The notes beneath the pieces were generated by a model. That model worked only from the letters and a program-made list of their open reading frames with translations, had not been told where the DNA came from and did no database searches. From positions 1-64,000 of the forward strand of contig NZ_BMGK01000007.1 in NCBI RefSeq assembly GCF_014640155.1: a stretch of DNA of 64,000 bases. The letters run 5' to 3'. This DNA is from Planktosalinus lacus (GTDB taxonomy: Bacteria; Bacteroidota; Bacteroidia; Flavobacteriales; Flavobacteriaceae). The position numbers and the translations under genes are program-made. Positions 1-9,201 of the stretch are shown here, one piece after another (the stretch's first letter is position 1; every line of letters starts with the position of its first letter).

Positions 1-987
1 CTTCCGGATACAGAGGCACCCACAGCGCCCACAAACCTAACGGCATCTGATGTCACACAGACCAGTGTAGATTTAGCCTGGACTGCCTCGACGGACAATG
101 TGGGGGTAACGGGATATGATGTTTATGAAGGCACGGACTTACTGTTTTCAGTAACGGGCACTTCCACGACAGTTACGGGATTGACGGCCAGCACTTCGTA
201 TGATTTTTCAGTAAAGGCAAAAGATGCCGCCGGAAACATATCCGGTTCAAGCAATGTTGTTACAATAACTACAGAAAGTGGTAGTATAACATATTGTGAT
301 TCTTACAGTACAAACTCAAATAGTGAATGGATTGAAACAGTTCAGTTAGGGAATATCAATAACAATTCGGGAAATAATGATGGCTACGCAGATTTTACAA
401 ACTTGTCAACCACTATAGTAAAAGAATCCAACAATTCAATTACTATAATACCAGGATGGCCTAGAAGAAGTCAAAAAGAGACTTATCGAGTATGGATAGA
501 CTTTAATCAAGATGGAAATTTTGAAGGACAAGGAGAACTGGTAGTCAACATCAACAGAACAGATGCTTCTTCAGTTGGAGGAAGTTTTACTATTCCTTCA
601 TCTGCACTTGAAGGTTCAACCAGAATGCGTATTTCAATGAAGCGAAACAATTCTGCAAATTCTTGTGATATTTTTTCTAATGGTGAGGTTGAAGACTATA
701 CCGTTGTAATTTCAGGTAGCGAGGGCCTTAACGGAGATGAAGCTAACAATGATACTAAAGCTCAATTTAAAGTTTATCCAAACCCAGTAAAAGGAAACGT
801 TTTAAACTTAAAGCTATCGGAAGCTGTTGGAGCTGAAACAAAAGTGTTTAATATGCTAGGTCAGGTAGTAACTCAACAAATATTTAATTCTATATTGGAT
901 GTTTCAAATTTAAACAGTGGTGTTTATTTGGTTGAAGTTACCACTGAAAATGGACTAACATTTAGAAAACGCTTTATCAAGGAGTAA
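1..987 (+). CDS. T9SS cargo protein with fibronectin III and GEVED domains (5' partial)
   Basis: The reading frame is open from base 1, so the N-terminus lies outside the window. The first ~95 visible residues form a fibronectin type III domain ([11 protein letters not shown] start, [18 protein letters not shown] end). A GEVED-type domain follows; its signature [10 protein letters not shown] is at the end of the middle part. The last ~75 residues are a type A T9SS sorting domain (KVYPNP, then FNMLGQ and [10 protein letters not shown], ending in a basic RKRFIKE). I infer an exported, cell-surface or secreted adhesin- or enzyme-like protein; the catalytic or binding part, if any, is upstream. 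A strong terminator follows the stop. Confidence 0.9.
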   Translation, partial: LPDTEAPTAPTNLTASDVTQTSVDLAWTASTDNVGVTGYDVYEGTDLLFSVTGTSTTVTGLTASTSYDFSVKAKDAAGNISGSSNVVTITTESGSITYCDSYSTNSNSEWIETVQLGNINNNSGNNDGYADFTNLSTTIVKESNNSITIIPGWPRRSQKETYRVWIDFNQDGNFEGQGELVVNINRTDASSVGGSFTIPSSALEGSTRMRISMKRNNSANSCDIFSNGEVEDYTVVISGSEGLNGDEANNDTKAQFKVYPNPVKGNVLNLKLSEAVGAETKVFNMLGQVVTQQIFNSILDVSNLNSGVYLVEVTTENGLTFRKRFIKE

Positions 988-1007
988 TGCTTTATAAAAT
1001 TAAAATA

Positions 1008-1034
1008 AAAGCCCGCATTTTGGCGGGCTTTTTT
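1008..1034. terminator. Bidirectional intrinsic terminator
   Basis: GCCCGC (1011-1016) pairs with GCGGGC (1023-1028) around a 6-base loop, extended by AAA/TTT and followed by a T run. It lies between convergent genes (T9SS cargo on plus, exonuclease on minus), so it can serve both. Confidence 0.85.
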
Positions 1035-1052
1035 GTTTTATAATCATTTTGA

Positions 1053-1766
1053 TTAAATTGTAAGGATTTCCTCTGGGATTAAAATTTCCTCATTTCTCAA
1101 TCTTAAAAAGACTTGTGCTACTGCCACGGTGTCTTTTTCACAATAACGAATAATGCGGTCAATGTCTTTCTCATTATAATAAACATCACGCACCTGACTA
1201 CCATCAATATCGTCTTTTGGAGAAGGAATATCCAATATATGGGTGAGAAGCTTTAAGGATGTAAAATGTTTATAATCACCAAACTTCCAAAGCTCAAGCG
1301 TATCCAGATGAGGAACCTCCCAGGGCTTTTTTCCAAACAAATTCAACTTCGAAGGCAAATCAATACGGTGAATAATCATTCGTCTTGCAATAAATGGAAA
1401 ATCAAACTCTTTGCCGTTGTGTGCACACAATACATTATGCGGACTGTTAAAGTGTGTGTCTAGCAGATTTTTAAAATCTTGAAGCAGTGTTTTTTCTTCA
1501 CCGTAAAAAGAGGTAACTCTAAAATTCTTTAGATCACCTTTCAATACAAAATAACCCACTGAAATACAGATGATTTTCCCAAATTCAGCCCAAATACCTG
1601 CACGGTCATAAAACTCTTCAGGGGTATGCTCGTCACGTCGTTGGTATTCGGTTTTCTTTTCCCAAAGCAATTTAACAGAGTCCTCTACATCTTCAAAGTG
1701 CTCGTGAACCGGAACTGTTTCGATGTCCAAAAAAAGTATGTGTTCGAGGTTTATTTTGTTGAGCAT
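1053..1766 (-). CDS. Predicted 3'-5' exonuclease, DnaQ/PolB-like
   Basis: A 237-residue RNase H-fold exonuclease of the family described as PolB-like 3'-5' exonuclease. All three exonuclease motifs are visible: Exo I DIE (residues 14-16), Exo II with HNGKEFDFPF (D122), and Exo III YCEKD (Y208-D212). These acidic residues bind two metal ions. No polymerase domain is attached, so it is a stand-alone nuclease whose substrate cannot be read from sequence. It ends 10 bp after the serine hydrolase stop region and may be co-transcribed with it. Confidence 0.85.
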   Translation of the reverse strand: MLNKINLEHILFLDIETVPVHEHFEDVEDSVKLLWEKKTEYQRRDEHTPEEFYDRAGIWAEFGKIICISVGYFVLKGDLKNFRVTSFYGEEKTLLQDFKNLLDTHFNSPHNVLCAHNGKEFDFPFIARRMIIHRIDLPSKLNLFGKKPWEVPHLDTLELWKFGDYKHFTSLKLLTHILDIPSPKDDIDGSQVRDVYYNEKDIDRIIRYCEKDTVAVAQVFLRLRNEEILIPEEILTI

Positions 1767-1776
1767 AGCATTAAAT

Positions 1777-2907
1777 TTATTTTAACATTTCATACGCTTC
1801 TTCAAGATAAGTCCAGTAATTAACAGGGTATTGATTATCATCACTTAAGGGGCCCTTCATATGTCCTAATCTAACTACAATTAAATTATCCTCAGGAATT
1901 ACCATCACATATTGACCTAAATGTCCACGTAATGCATATTGATGCTTTCCATTAAACTCTTTGATCCATACACCATAACCATAAGGAGATTCAGGAAAAC
2001 GCCTTTGTGTTGAAGTTGCGACAAAAGTGGAATCGAGAATTTGATTCCCATTTAACTTACCAAAATTTTTATATAACTTTCCAAAACGGGCAAAATCTCT
2101 AGCATTGGAGGCAAAACAACAATAAGCTTTTACCAGGCCATTTTCACTACTGTCCAATTGCCAAAGGGCATCGTTTTTTGCACCAAGAGGTAGCCAGAAG
2201 GCTTCAGAAAAGTATTCGGCTATTTTTTTTCCACTGGCTTTTTCAATAACCATAGCAAGTAATTGAGTACTTCCACTAAGGTATTTGAATTCAATTCCCG
2301 GTTCTTCTACTATATCTAGCTCCAACATCATTTTATCAAGTTCATCATAAAAATAGGCTTTAGTTGTAATAGAGAAAGGACTGTAGTATCGTTCATCCCA
2401 ATCCAAACCTGATGCCATTGATGAAAGATCGCCAACTGTTGTTTTTGTGTCTTTATATTTAGGAAAGAAATCTCCCAGAGGCTGATCAAGACTTTGAATA
2501 TGTCCATCCATTATGGCTTTTCCTAACAAGGCTGAAATAAATGTTTTTGCCATCGAAAATGAGTTTGTTAAACTATTGCTGTCAAAACCATCATAATATG
2601 CCTCATGAAATATACTGTCATTTTTAATGATTAAATAAGCAATAGTGCCATACTCCTCGTGGGTTTGAATTAATTTTTCTGTAGGTAAAACCTCGTTATA
2701 GCTTGAATGCAACGGCCAAGATATCGGATAACTACCGGCCTTTACGGTGTCATTATCAAAGGATTTGTAATCTTCCAAAAAGGCTGTAGTATGACCTTTT
2801 AAATAGATCGTTCTTATAGCTTTAAATAAATATGTGACATCAAAAAGGTAAGCTAGAATTATGATAACACCACTTATGATCAGGAGGGTAGATAGTAAAC
2901 GTTTCAA
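1777..2907 (-). CDS. Serine hydrolase, beta-lactamase (class C/PBP4*) fold
   Basis: 376 residues. An N-terminal hydrophobic segment (residues 3-22) is an uncleaved anchor or signal. The active-site set of the family is present: SMAK (S118-K121, the SxxK motif), YLS (Y209-S211, the YxN/YxS element) and HLG at 329-331 replacing KTG. This is typical of membrane-anchored esterase/peptidase-like 'beta-lactamase-related serine hydrolases' rather than true beta-lactamases. Substrate unknown. Confidence 0.85.
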   Translation of the reverse strand: MKRLLSTLLIISGVIIILAYLFDVTYLFKAIRTIYLKGHTTAFLEDYKSFDNDTVKAGSYPISWPLHSSYNEVLPTEKLIQTHEEYGTIAYLIIKNDSIFHEAYYDGFDSNSLTNSFSMAKTFISALLGKAIMDGHIQSLDQPLGDFFPKYKDTKTTVGDLSSMASGLDWDERYYSPFSITTKAYFYDELDKMMLELDIVEEPGIEFKYLSGSTQLLAMVIEKASGKKIAEYFSEAFWLPLGAKNDALWQLDSSENGLVKAYCCFASNARDFARFGKLYKNFGKLNGNQILDSTFVATSTQRRFPESPYGYGVWIKEFNGKHQYALRGHLGQYVMVIPEDNLIVVRLGHMKGPLSDDNQYPVNYWTYLEEAYEMLK

Positions 2908-2966
2908 TACTTTAGATTTAGATTGTTCCTATAAAAATAGCAAAAAATGTTAAATAAGAAACTTTT

Positions 2967-3440
2967 CTAGAAAAGGGATATTTGATTTGAAGGGTTTTCG
3001 AGCTCTATCAAGTGTTTTTTTCTCCACAACCCTCCGGCATATCCTGTTAAAGAACCATCACTGCCAATCACCCTGTGACAGGGAATCACAACCCATATAG
3101 GGTTTTTCCCATTTGCAGCAGCAACGGCTCTAATTGCTTTGATGTCGCCTACCTTGGAAGAAAGTTCCATATAAGAAATTGTTTTTCCATAAGGAATTTC
3201 CTGTAATGTCTTCCATACTTTTTGCTGAAACTTGGTTCCTTGTGGATTGAGTTTGAGATCAAACTCCTGGCGCTCACCGGCAAAATATTCCTGTAGTTGT
3301 AAAACACAATCTCTCAGGTTGAGAGGGACTTCATCAGAAATCAACTGCTGGTCGTCCAAAATTGAAATGTGTGTGATGCCTTTTTCATCTCCTTCAATTG
3401 AAGCAATACCCAAAGGAGTTTTTAAGAATGCTGTTTCCAA
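2967..3440 (-). CDS. ogt: Methylated-DNA--[protein]-cysteine S-methyltransferase
   Basis: 157 residues, the usual length of single-domain Ogt. It transfers the methyl group from O6-methylguanine in DNA to its own cysteine in a suicide reaction. The acceptor motif PCHRV is at 120-124 (C121), followed by GYAGGLWRK. The DNA-binding helix-turn-helix precedes it (PYGKTISYMELSSKVG). There is no Ada-type regulatory domain. It lies 9 bp downstream of the M48 protease gene in the same direction. Confidence 0.95.
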   Translation of the reverse strand: METAFLKTPLGIASIEGDEKGITHISILDDQQLISDEVPLNLRDCVLQLQEYFAGERQEFDLKLNPQGTKFQQKVWKTLQEIPYGKTISYMELSSKVGDIKAIRAVAAANGKNPIWVVIPCHRVIGSDGSLTGYAGGLWRKKHLIELENPSNQISLF

Positions 3441-3449
3441 TGCTGAAGA

Positions 3450-4397
3450 TTAAAATTGTTCTAAAAACTGAATGCGTTTTTCAATGGGAGGGTGGGTAGC
3501 GAAGAGTCCACCCAATTTGCCAAAAAAGTTAGCCGAAGTGTCTTTTGGTGTGTTTTCAATAAAAAGTTGTTGTACTTCCTCGCTTTTTACTTTTACGTGA
3601 TGATTAGGTGCAATTTTCTTTAATGCGGAAGCTAATGCCCAGGGTTTGCGTGTCATTTCAGCTGCACCACTGTCGGCCATATATTCCCTTCTTCGGCTTA
3701 AAGAAAATTTAAATAGCAAAGAGAAAAGATATGCCACGGCAGCAACAATCAAAATGATAATCATTAATTTTCCGGAGTCCCTGTTGTTTCTTCTGCTTCC
3801 CATTCCACCATAGAGAAAACCCCTGAAAGCGATTTGCACCACAAATGCAAAAATCCCCACAAAAATAATGCTCACAACCAGTAAGCGGACGTCTTTGTTT
3901 CTAATATGCATTAATTCGTGAGCAATCACGCCCTCAAGTTCATCATCATTAAGTGTGTCAATAATTCCACGGGTAAGGGTTACTGTGTAGTCCTTTTCTT
4001 TGATGCCGCTTGCGTAAGCATTAAGAGCATCACTTTCTATAATCTGGACTTTCGGCATACGCATACCCACACTCATACAAAGGTTTTCCACAAGGTTATA
4101 CACCCGCATATTCTCTTTTCGCTCCAGCGTTTTGGCACCGGTGGCAAGAGAAATCATTTTGTTGTGGGCAAAATATGCGATGAGAAACCACACAAGAACG
4201 ATTGCAGTCACAAAAGGAATTGCCTGTACAAACAAATCAATTGCAAGATCAGGATTGGGATTTCCATATTCATCATAGGTTAAAAAGTAAACCACGGCAA
4301 ATACTGCAGCTAATACCAGTAAGGGAAATGCTATGAGCAGGAGAATAGACTTTTGGTTATTCCTGCGAATTTGTTTTTGTATGCCAATAAATTGCAC
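3450..4397 (-). CDS. M48 family membrane metalloprotease, HtpX-like
   Basis: 315 residues. Zinc motif HELMH at 160-164 and the third ligand in EYMAD (E238) define peptidase family M48. Transmembrane segments lie at about 18-40, 57-77, 172-195 and 210-230. HtpX-type enzymes degrade misfolded membrane proteins. It starts 3 bp after the lemA-like gene; LemA plus M48 is a recurrent bacterial pair, implying a joint membrane quality-control role. I avoid the symbol htpX because the family has many paralogues. Confidence 0.9.
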   Translation of the reverse strand: MQFIGIQKQIRRNNQKSILLLIAFPLLVLAAVFAVVYFLTYDEYGNPNPDLAIDLFVQAIPFVTAIVLVWFLIAYFAHNKMISLATGAKTLERKENMRVYNLVENLCMSVGMRMPKVQIIESDALNAYASGIKEKDYTVTLTRGIIDTLNDDELEGVIAHELMHIRNKDVRLLVVSIIFVGIFAFVVQIAFRGFLYGGMGSRRNNRDSGKLMIIILIVAAVAYLFSLLFKFSLSRRREYMADSGAAEMTRKPWALASALKKIAPNHHVKVKSEEVQQLFIENTPKDTSANFFGKLGGLFATHPPIEKRIQFLEQF

Positions 4398-4400
4398 GGC

Positions 4401-4964
4401 TTAAAACTTAACCTCAGGAGCCTTGTCTAAATCTGCCCTTTGTGTTTCCCCTAAATCAAACATGGGTTCGGTTTTGAATCCAAACATTCCTGCAAAAATA
4501 GTGTTGGGAAATTTCTGAACAGCAATATTGAGCTCTTTAGTAGCTGCATTGAAAAATCTGCGCACTGCTGCCAGTTTATTTTCAATGTCTGAAATTTCAT
4601 TTTGTAGTTGTAAGAAATTTTGACTGGCTTTCAAATCAGGATAGGCCTCTACTTGCACGTTTAATCCCCTGATAGCAGATGTTAATTGTTGCTCAGCTTC
4701 AATTTTTTCATTGATAGAAGAGGCGTTCATAGCTTGTGTTCTTGCATTTGTAACAGCTTCAAGTGTTCCCCGCTCGTGCTCCATATAACCTTTTACTGCG
4801 CCTAAAAGTTGAGGGATTAAGTCGTGGCGTTGTTTAAGTTGTACATCAATATCTGCAAAAGCATTTTCTCGATGATTTCTTAAACTAACGAGGGTATTAT
4901 AAATTGATACCAGCCAAATGCCGAGTAATACAATTATTCCGATAATAATTAATGTGCTGCTCAT
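4401..4964 (-). CDS. lemA: LemA family protein
   Basis: 187 residues. A short N-terminal membrane anchor (residues 4-22) is followed by the LemA helical domain with its typical opening (YNTLVSLRNHRENAFADIDVQLKQRHDLIPQL) and ending FGFKTEPMFD. The topology predicts a single anchor with the helical bundle on one face of the membrane. It is co-transcribed with the M48 protease downstream (3-bp gap), a conserved arrangement. Molecular function is not established for the family. Confidence 0.9.
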   Translation of the reverse strand: MSSTLIIIGIIVLLGIWLVSIYNTLVSLRNHRENAFADIDVQLKQRHDLIPQLLGAVKGYMEHERGTLEAVTNARTQAMNASSINEKIEAEQQLTSAIRGLNVQVEAYPDLKASQNFLQLQNEISDIENKLAAVRRFFNAATKELNIAVQKFPNTIFAGMFGFKTEPMFDLGETQRADLDKAPEVKF

Positions 4965-5054
4965 AATTCCTTTTGATTAAAATTGTTACTATCCTCAAAT
5001 ATAGCCAATTTGACGCCTTTCCTTTCAAAAAGTTTCAAAATTTGTTTAAAAGAT

Positions 5055-6134
5055 TTACTTGGAGTCTGAGTCAGACTTTGGGCTTATAATTCCTAAACGC
5101 TTGGCACGAATTTCCCAGTTTTTTCTAGCCATGGCTTGCATGTCTGCTACGTTATCACTCTCATCCATAATTTCAAGCCCCAGGAGAGTCTCAATGATAT
5201 CTTCCATGGTGACTATTCCAATGGGGTTGCCATACTCATCACTTACAATAGTTATATGTGTGCGTTTTTCAATCAAAATCTCAAAAAGTTCAGGTATGGG
5301 GGTATCACTGGATGTTGTAAGCACTTCTCTTTTTAAAGTGCTTAAAGGTTCGGGACCTTTTTGATCAATCATTTCTTCAAGTACATCATCTTTAAGAATA
5401 AAACCTGTAATGTTGTTGGATCGCTCTTTATAAATGGGTATTCGGGAGTGCTTTAAATGCTTGTTTTCTTCATAAAACTCTTCAATACTGGTGTCTTCAT
5501 CTTCTGTGATTACAACAGAAAATGGTGTCATAACATCTTTCGCTTGAACATTTCTAAAAATTAGAAGGTTTTTGATAAAGGTGGTTTCATTTTCCTCAAA
5601 TACACCCTCTTCTTCGGCTGTATGTGTCATAACGAGAAACTCTTCCCTGCTAAAGGTATGTACGTGTGCAGATTTTCCAATTAATTTAGTGGTCAAGGTT
5701 AAAAACCAAATGATTCCTGTATACTTTAGAGGAAAGATTAAAATAGTTAAAGTTATGGCTGTAAATGAACCTAATGATTTCCAATAAGAGGCACCAATTG
5801 TTTTTGGAATGATTTCTGAAAGCACTAAAATCAAAAAGGTCATTATAGCAGAAATAATTGCCACAGAGTTGTCACCGCTACCAAAAGTAATTTCTGCCTG
5901 AACTCCAACAAGGATAGCTCCGACAGTGTGAGCGATAGTGTTGAATGTAAGAATAGCCGTTAATGGAACATCGATATCCTTTTTTAAATTAATTAACTTT
6001 TTTGCATAGGATTTTCCCTCGTTCATTTTCATTTTTAAAAAAGAGGGGCTAAAACTTAGAAGTGCAGCTTCTAAAATGGAACATAAAAAAGAAAAGAAAA
6101 TTGATACTGATGCGTATACAATTAATAAGGCCAT
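5055..6134 (-). CDS. CNNM/DUF21 transmembrane protein with CBS pair (hemolysin/CorC family)
   Basis: 359 residues. Residues 1 to ~150 form the CNNM (DUF21) membrane domain with about four hydrophobic segments; residues ~190-315 form a CBS pair (KDVMTPFSVVI at its start, VSDEYGNPIGIVTMEDIIETLLG at its end). The C-terminal CorC_HlyC domain common in the family is missing or reduced to ~40 residues. Family members are linked to Mg2+/Co2+ transport. It is preceded and followed by AT-rich spacers and is probably monocistronic. Confidence 0.9.
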   Translation of the reverse strand: MALLIVYASVSIFFSFLCSILEAALLSFSPSFLKMKMNEGKSYAKKLINLKKDIDVPLTAILTFNTIAHTVGAILVGVQAEITFGSGDNSVAIISAIMTFLILVLSEIIPKTIGASYWKSLGSFTAITLTILIFPLKYTGIIWFLTLTTKLIGKSAHVHTFSREEFLVMTHTAEEEGVFEENETTFIKNLLIFRNVQAKDVMTPFSVVITEDEDTSIEEFYEENKHLKHSRIPIYKERSNNITGFILKDDVLEEMIDQKGPEPLSTLKREVLTTSSDTPIPELFEILIEKRTHITIVSDEYGNPIGIVTMEDIIETLLGLEIMDESDNVADMQAMARKNWEIRAKRLGIISPKSDSDSK

Positions 6135-6242
6135 AGTTGTATTAAAAGTTAATACAAAGCTACTTAATAAATCTTATATGTGTTGAAGTATTTTAATAAA
6201 TTTTTCCAAAATTTACAACAAAGTTGTTAGTTTTTTATTCAT

Positions 6243-6270
6243 AAAAGCGGGCTTTTTTGAGCCCGCTTTT
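6243..6270. terminator. Hairpin terminator between two minus-strand genes
   Basis: AAAAGCGGGC (6243-6252) pairs perfectly with GCCCGCTTTT (6261-6270). On the minus strand it lies just past the stop of the 158-aa gene and before the CNNM gene, and its right arm ends in a short T run. Confidence 0.7.
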
Positions 6271-6275
6271 ATATA

Positions 6276-6752
6276 TTATAAATGTTTTTCAATTAATTTT
6301 ACCCATTTTGAAACTTCATGAGAACTTTGATGTGCATCAGTGCCTACTTGTTCATCAAAAAACACAATTTGATGGGTGGGGGTTTCTTTTGATTTAAATT
6401 GAAGTTCAATAGCAACTTTTTCTATGACTTCAGTTTTTGTTCGGGAAGTCTTTGGTGCCAATTCCTTAATCATTTGAACCTTATTGATAGAGCTTAGTGC
6501 AAAAAGCTCAATTTGATTCTCTTTCACAGGTACTGATGAAGTAACCAAATAACCTGAGATCTCATCAATTCCAATAAATAAGGCCTGAAATATTCCAGTT
6601 TCGTTGAGTTTAATTGATTTTGATTTGCACAAATCCTCAACTTTTTTAACTGTTTTTTTCTCTTTTCGGGATTGGTTGGTGATTGCGTAAATAACAGGTA
6701 CTACAAATAATAATAACAGGCCAATGCCTATTTCAATTGATACTATATCCAT
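6276..6752 (-). CDS. Hypothetical single-pass membrane protein
   Basis: 158 residues, not recognised. A hydrophobic segment at about residues 7-25 is followed by a basic stretch (NQSRKEKKTVKK), which suggests an N-out/C-in anchor with a soluble cytosolic domain of ~125 residues. The soluble part has no motif I can name; it alternates hydrophobic and polar residues like a small alpha/beta domain. It stands alone, with a hairpin terminator behind it. Confidence 0.7.
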   Translation of the reverse strand: MDIVSIEIGIGLLLLFVVPVIYAITNQSRKEKKTVKKVEDLCKSKSIKLNETGIFQALFIGIDEISGYLVTSSVPVKENQIELFALSSINKVQMIKELAPKTSRTKTEVIEKVAIELQFKSKETPTHQIVFFDEQVGTDAHQSSHEVSKWVKLIEKHL

Positions 6753-6799
6753 TTCTTTTAAATTTTTATGTTGTTTGATTTTTGTGTAAAAAGTTTGTA

Positions 6800-6816
6800 T
6801 TGCTTTAAAAAAGCAA
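6800..6816. terminator. Weak hairpin downstream of the 114-aa gene
   Basis: TTGCTTT and AAAGCAA are separated by three A residues. Read on the minus strand it follows the 114-aa gene and contains a T run inside the stem and loop. A short stem; only a candidate terminator. Confidence 0.35.
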
Positions 6817-6847
6817 CGAAGTGATTTTAGAAAAAACCAAAGAACCT

Positions 6848-7192
6848 TTACAGAAAGAAATGGAAAGGAAAAATCTGGATGGTTAATACACCCCTGAAGT
6901 CGATGAGATAGTTTGAACCCTCAGCAGAATCTTTAGTTGTAATGGAATGATAGCTTCCTAAAAATCCACTTTTGTATATGGAAGCAGAAGAAACAACAAG
7001 CTCAACCGAAGCAATATTGACTTCCTGAAATACAATTGCTTTCGTGCTTTTGGTTTTGAATAAAGCAAGTTCCTCCTGTGTATTTATAATTTCTGAAGAT
7101 AGCGATGAAACATTACCAAAAGACAAGACAGGCTGCAGGAAGACCAACAGCAGGGGGAGTATACGTAGCCAATTATATTTTTGCACTTTCAC
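6848..7192 (-). CDS. Hypothetical small exported protein
   Basis: 114 residues, not recognised. Residues ~1-26 look like a cleavable signal peptide (basic start, then LRILPLLLVFLQPVLSFG). The mature part has no cysteine and no known motif and ends in a hydrophobic tail (IQIFPFHFFL). It lies 55 bp downstream of hemB on the same strand, so it may be the last cistron of the hem operon or an independent gene. A few flavobacterial genes of this type exist next to loci of known function, but I infer no role. Confidence 0.5.
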   Translation of the reverse strand: MKVQKYNWLRILPLLLVFLQPVLSFGNVSSLSSEIINTQEELALFKTKSTKAIVFQEVNIASVELVVSSASIYKSGFLGSYHSITTKDSAEGSNYLIDFRGVLTIQIFPFHFFL

Positions 7193-7247
7193 AATGCAAG
7201 ATTACAACAAAAAATGATTCGTGATTCTTAAAGTATAGATAATTATT

Positions 7248-8237
7248 TTAAGAAATCAACTTCACCACATCCTTGGCAAAATAAGAAGCAATTATCCCTG
7301 CCCCGGCTCTTTTGATAGCAGTAACCTGCTCCATCATCACGGCATCGTGATTGAGCCAGCCTTTTTCTGCTGCGGCTTTGAGCATGGCATATTCACCGCT
7401 CACCTGATAAACAGCTACAGGTACCGTTACAGCATCTGCAATCTCACGCACTATATCAAGATAACAAAGTCCCGGTTTTACCATAACAATGTCTGCGCCT
7501 TCGTCTATGTCCATCAAAGTTTCCCTAAGCGCTTCCTCCCGATTGGCGGGGTCCATTTGATAGGTTTTTTTGTCTTTGGGAATATCTTGAACATCCACGG
7601 GAGCAGAATCGAGCGCATCGCGAAAGGGCCCGTAAAACGCTGAAGCATACTTGGCACTGTAGCTCATGATACCTGTATTGTGAAACCCTTCGTCTTCCAG
7701 CAGCGTGCGGATTTCAAAAATGCGGCCATCCATCATATCGCTGGGAGCTACAAAATCAGCTCCGGCTTTGGCGTGTGATAAGGACATTTCAGCTAAAACC
7801 GAGTTGGTTTCATCATTCAAAATCTCACCGGCGTGGATTATACCATCGTGACCATAAACTGAGAAAGGGTCCAAAGCTACATCAGTCATAACCAGCATTT
7901 CAGGACAAGAATTTTTTACTGTTTTGATGGCGCGTTGCATCAGTCCGTTGGGGTTTAATGCTTCGGTACCTTTGTTGTCTTTCAGTTTGTCATCTACTTT
8001 TACAAAAAGCAATACAGATTTTAAACCTAAGCTCCAAAGCACTTTCACCTCTTTTGAAAGATTGTCAAGACTCAATCGGTAATAATTGGGCATGGAAGCG
8101 ATTTCTTCTTTCACTCCCTTGCCTTCTACCACAAAAAGCGGTACAAGAAAATCATTGGGTGTTATGATGGTTTCACGCACTAAACTTCTTATCGTCTCGT
8201 TGGCGCGTAGTCTTCGGTTTCTTCTTAGTGGATACAT
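7248..8237 (-). CDS. hemB: Porphobilinogen synthase (delta-aminolevulinate dehydratase)
   Basis: 329 residues. Condenses two 5-aminolevulinate molecules to porphobilinogen. The two active-site lysines are K196 (SYSAKYASAFYGPFRDA) and K254 (MVKPGLCYLD). The metal loop reads DVALDPFSVYGHDG (119-132): the zinc-binding cysteines of the animal/yeast type are replaced by aspartate, so I infer the Mg2+-dependent plant/bacterial class. Last recognised hem gene of the minus-strand operon, 28 bp after hemF; the gap holds two 11-bp direct repeats (8244-8254 and 8257-8267). Confidence 0.97.
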   Translation of the reverse strand: MYPLRRNRRLRANETIRSLVRETIITPNDFLVPLFVVEGKGVKEEIASMPNYYRLSLDNLSKEVKVLWSLGLKSVLLFVKVDDKLKDNKGTEALNPNGLMQRAIKTVKNSCPEMLVMTDVALDPFSVYGHDGIIHAGEILNDETNSVLAEMSLSHAKAGADFVAPSDMMDGRIFEIRTLLEDEGFHNTGIMSYSAKYASAFYGPFRDALDSAPVDVQDIPKDKKTYQMDPANREEALRETLMDIDEGADIVMVKPGLCYLDIVREIADAVTVPVAVYQVSGEYAMLKAAAEKGWLNHDAVMMEQVTAIKRAGAGIIASYFAKDVVKLIS

Positions 8238-8243
8238 AGTTGT

Positions 8244-8267
8244 AGTGTTCAGTTTCAGTGTTCAGTT
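8244..8267. repeat. Direct repeat in the hemF-hemB junction
   Basis: AGTGTTCAGTT occurs at 8244-8254 and 8257-8267, a 13-bp period that overlaps the hemF stop codon. It may be a slippage product or a small regulatory site; nothing decides which. Confidence 0.6.
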
Positions 8268-9168
8268 ATACCCATTCTTTCGGGTTCTTTAATACGTCAA
8301 GTAGTTTAGCTTCTTCAGTATTTTTCTCGGGATGGTGGTCATATTTCCATTGTACTGTGGGAGGCAAACTCATCAAAATACTTTCAATGCGGCCGTTGGT
8401 TTTCAATCCGAAAAGGGTTCCCTTATCATGGACTAAATTGAATTCCACATAACGGCCACGGCGAATTTCCTGCCATTCTCTCTGTTCGGAAGTGTAAGGC
8501 AACCCTTTTCTTCTTTCAACAATGGGCACATAGGCTTCCAGAAAACTGTCGCCCACTTCGGTAACAAAGTTATACCAGTCTTCCATTGTGAAATCATTCT
8601 TTTCTTTGCAATAGTCAAAAAACAAACCGCCTAAACCACGTCCTTCCCCGCGATGGTTGTTGTAAAAATAGTCATCGCATTTCTTTTTATATTCCGAATA
8701 GAAATTGGGATTATGATTGTCACAGGCTTTTTTACAAATGCTGTGAAAATGTATGGCATCTTCTTCAAAGAGGTAATAAGGCGTTAAATCCTGCCCGCCA
8801 CCAAACCAGCTGTCGATGACGCTTCCTTCTTTGTTATACATTTCAAAATAACGCCAATTGGCATGCACTGTAGGAACCATGGGGTTTTTGGGATGTAAAA
8901 CAAGACTCAATCCACAAGCAAAAAAGTCGCAATCCTGTACATTAAAATACCCCTGCATCGCTTTGGGCAATTCCCCGTGAACGGCTGAAATATTCACACC
9001 TCCTTTTTCAAAAACATTTCCATTTTCAATAACTCGTGTTCTTCCGCCACCGCCCTCTTTTCGGTCCCATATATCTTCCTGAAATGAGGCTTTGTTATCT
9101 ACTTCTTCTAGTTTGGAAGTGATAGTGTCTTGCAATTGCTGTATGTAGTTGTAAAATTTTTCTTTCAT
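8266..9168 (-). CDS. hemF: Oxygen-dependent coproporphyrinogen III oxidase
   Basis: 300 residues, the normal length. Converts coproporphyrinogen III to protoporphyrinogen IX with O2. Family blocks are clear: GGGGRTRVIENGNVFEKGGVN near residue 40, HANWRYFE, DSWFGGGQDLTPYY and GLGGLFFDYC. The choice of HemF rather than the radical-SAM HemN points to aerobic heme synthesis. The gene begins 33 bp after the preceding cistron; this junction carries a palindromic repeat (9175-9200). Confidence 0.97.
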   Translation of the reverse strand: MKEKFYNYIQQLQDTITSKLEEVDNKASFQEDIWDRKEGGGGRTRVIENGNVFEKGGVNISAVHGELPKAMQGYFNVQDCDFFACGLSLVLHPKNPMVPTVHANWRYFEMYNKEGSVIDSWFGGGQDLTPYYLFEEDAIHFHSICKKACDNHNPNFYSEYKKKCDDYFYNNHRGEGRGLGGLFFDYCKEKNDFTMEDWYNFVTEVGDSFLEAYVPIVERRKGLPYTSEQREWQEIRRGRYVEFNLVHDKGTLFGLKTNGRIESILMSLPPTVQWKYDHHPEKNTEEAKLLDVLKNPKEWV

Positions 9169-9174
9169 TCCCCT

Positions 9175-9200
9175 ACCCCCGCGAAGGCGGGGGTCTCGTT
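9175..9200 (-). repeat. Palindromic repeat, copy 1 (upstream of hemF)
   Basis: On the minus strand the element reads AACGAGA, then CCCCCGC, a CTTC loop and GCGGGGG: a perfect 7-bp stem. It starts 1-2 bases after the stop of the upstream gene and ends just before the hemF start. It is the same element as at 11454-11477, 12850-12878 and 45149-45174. Confidence 0.85.
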
Positions 9201-9201
9201 A

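Noticed and set aside
3918-4283. Plus-strand frame with a histidine-threonine run
   Set aside because: Antisense of the M48 protease gene, whose own motifs are intact.
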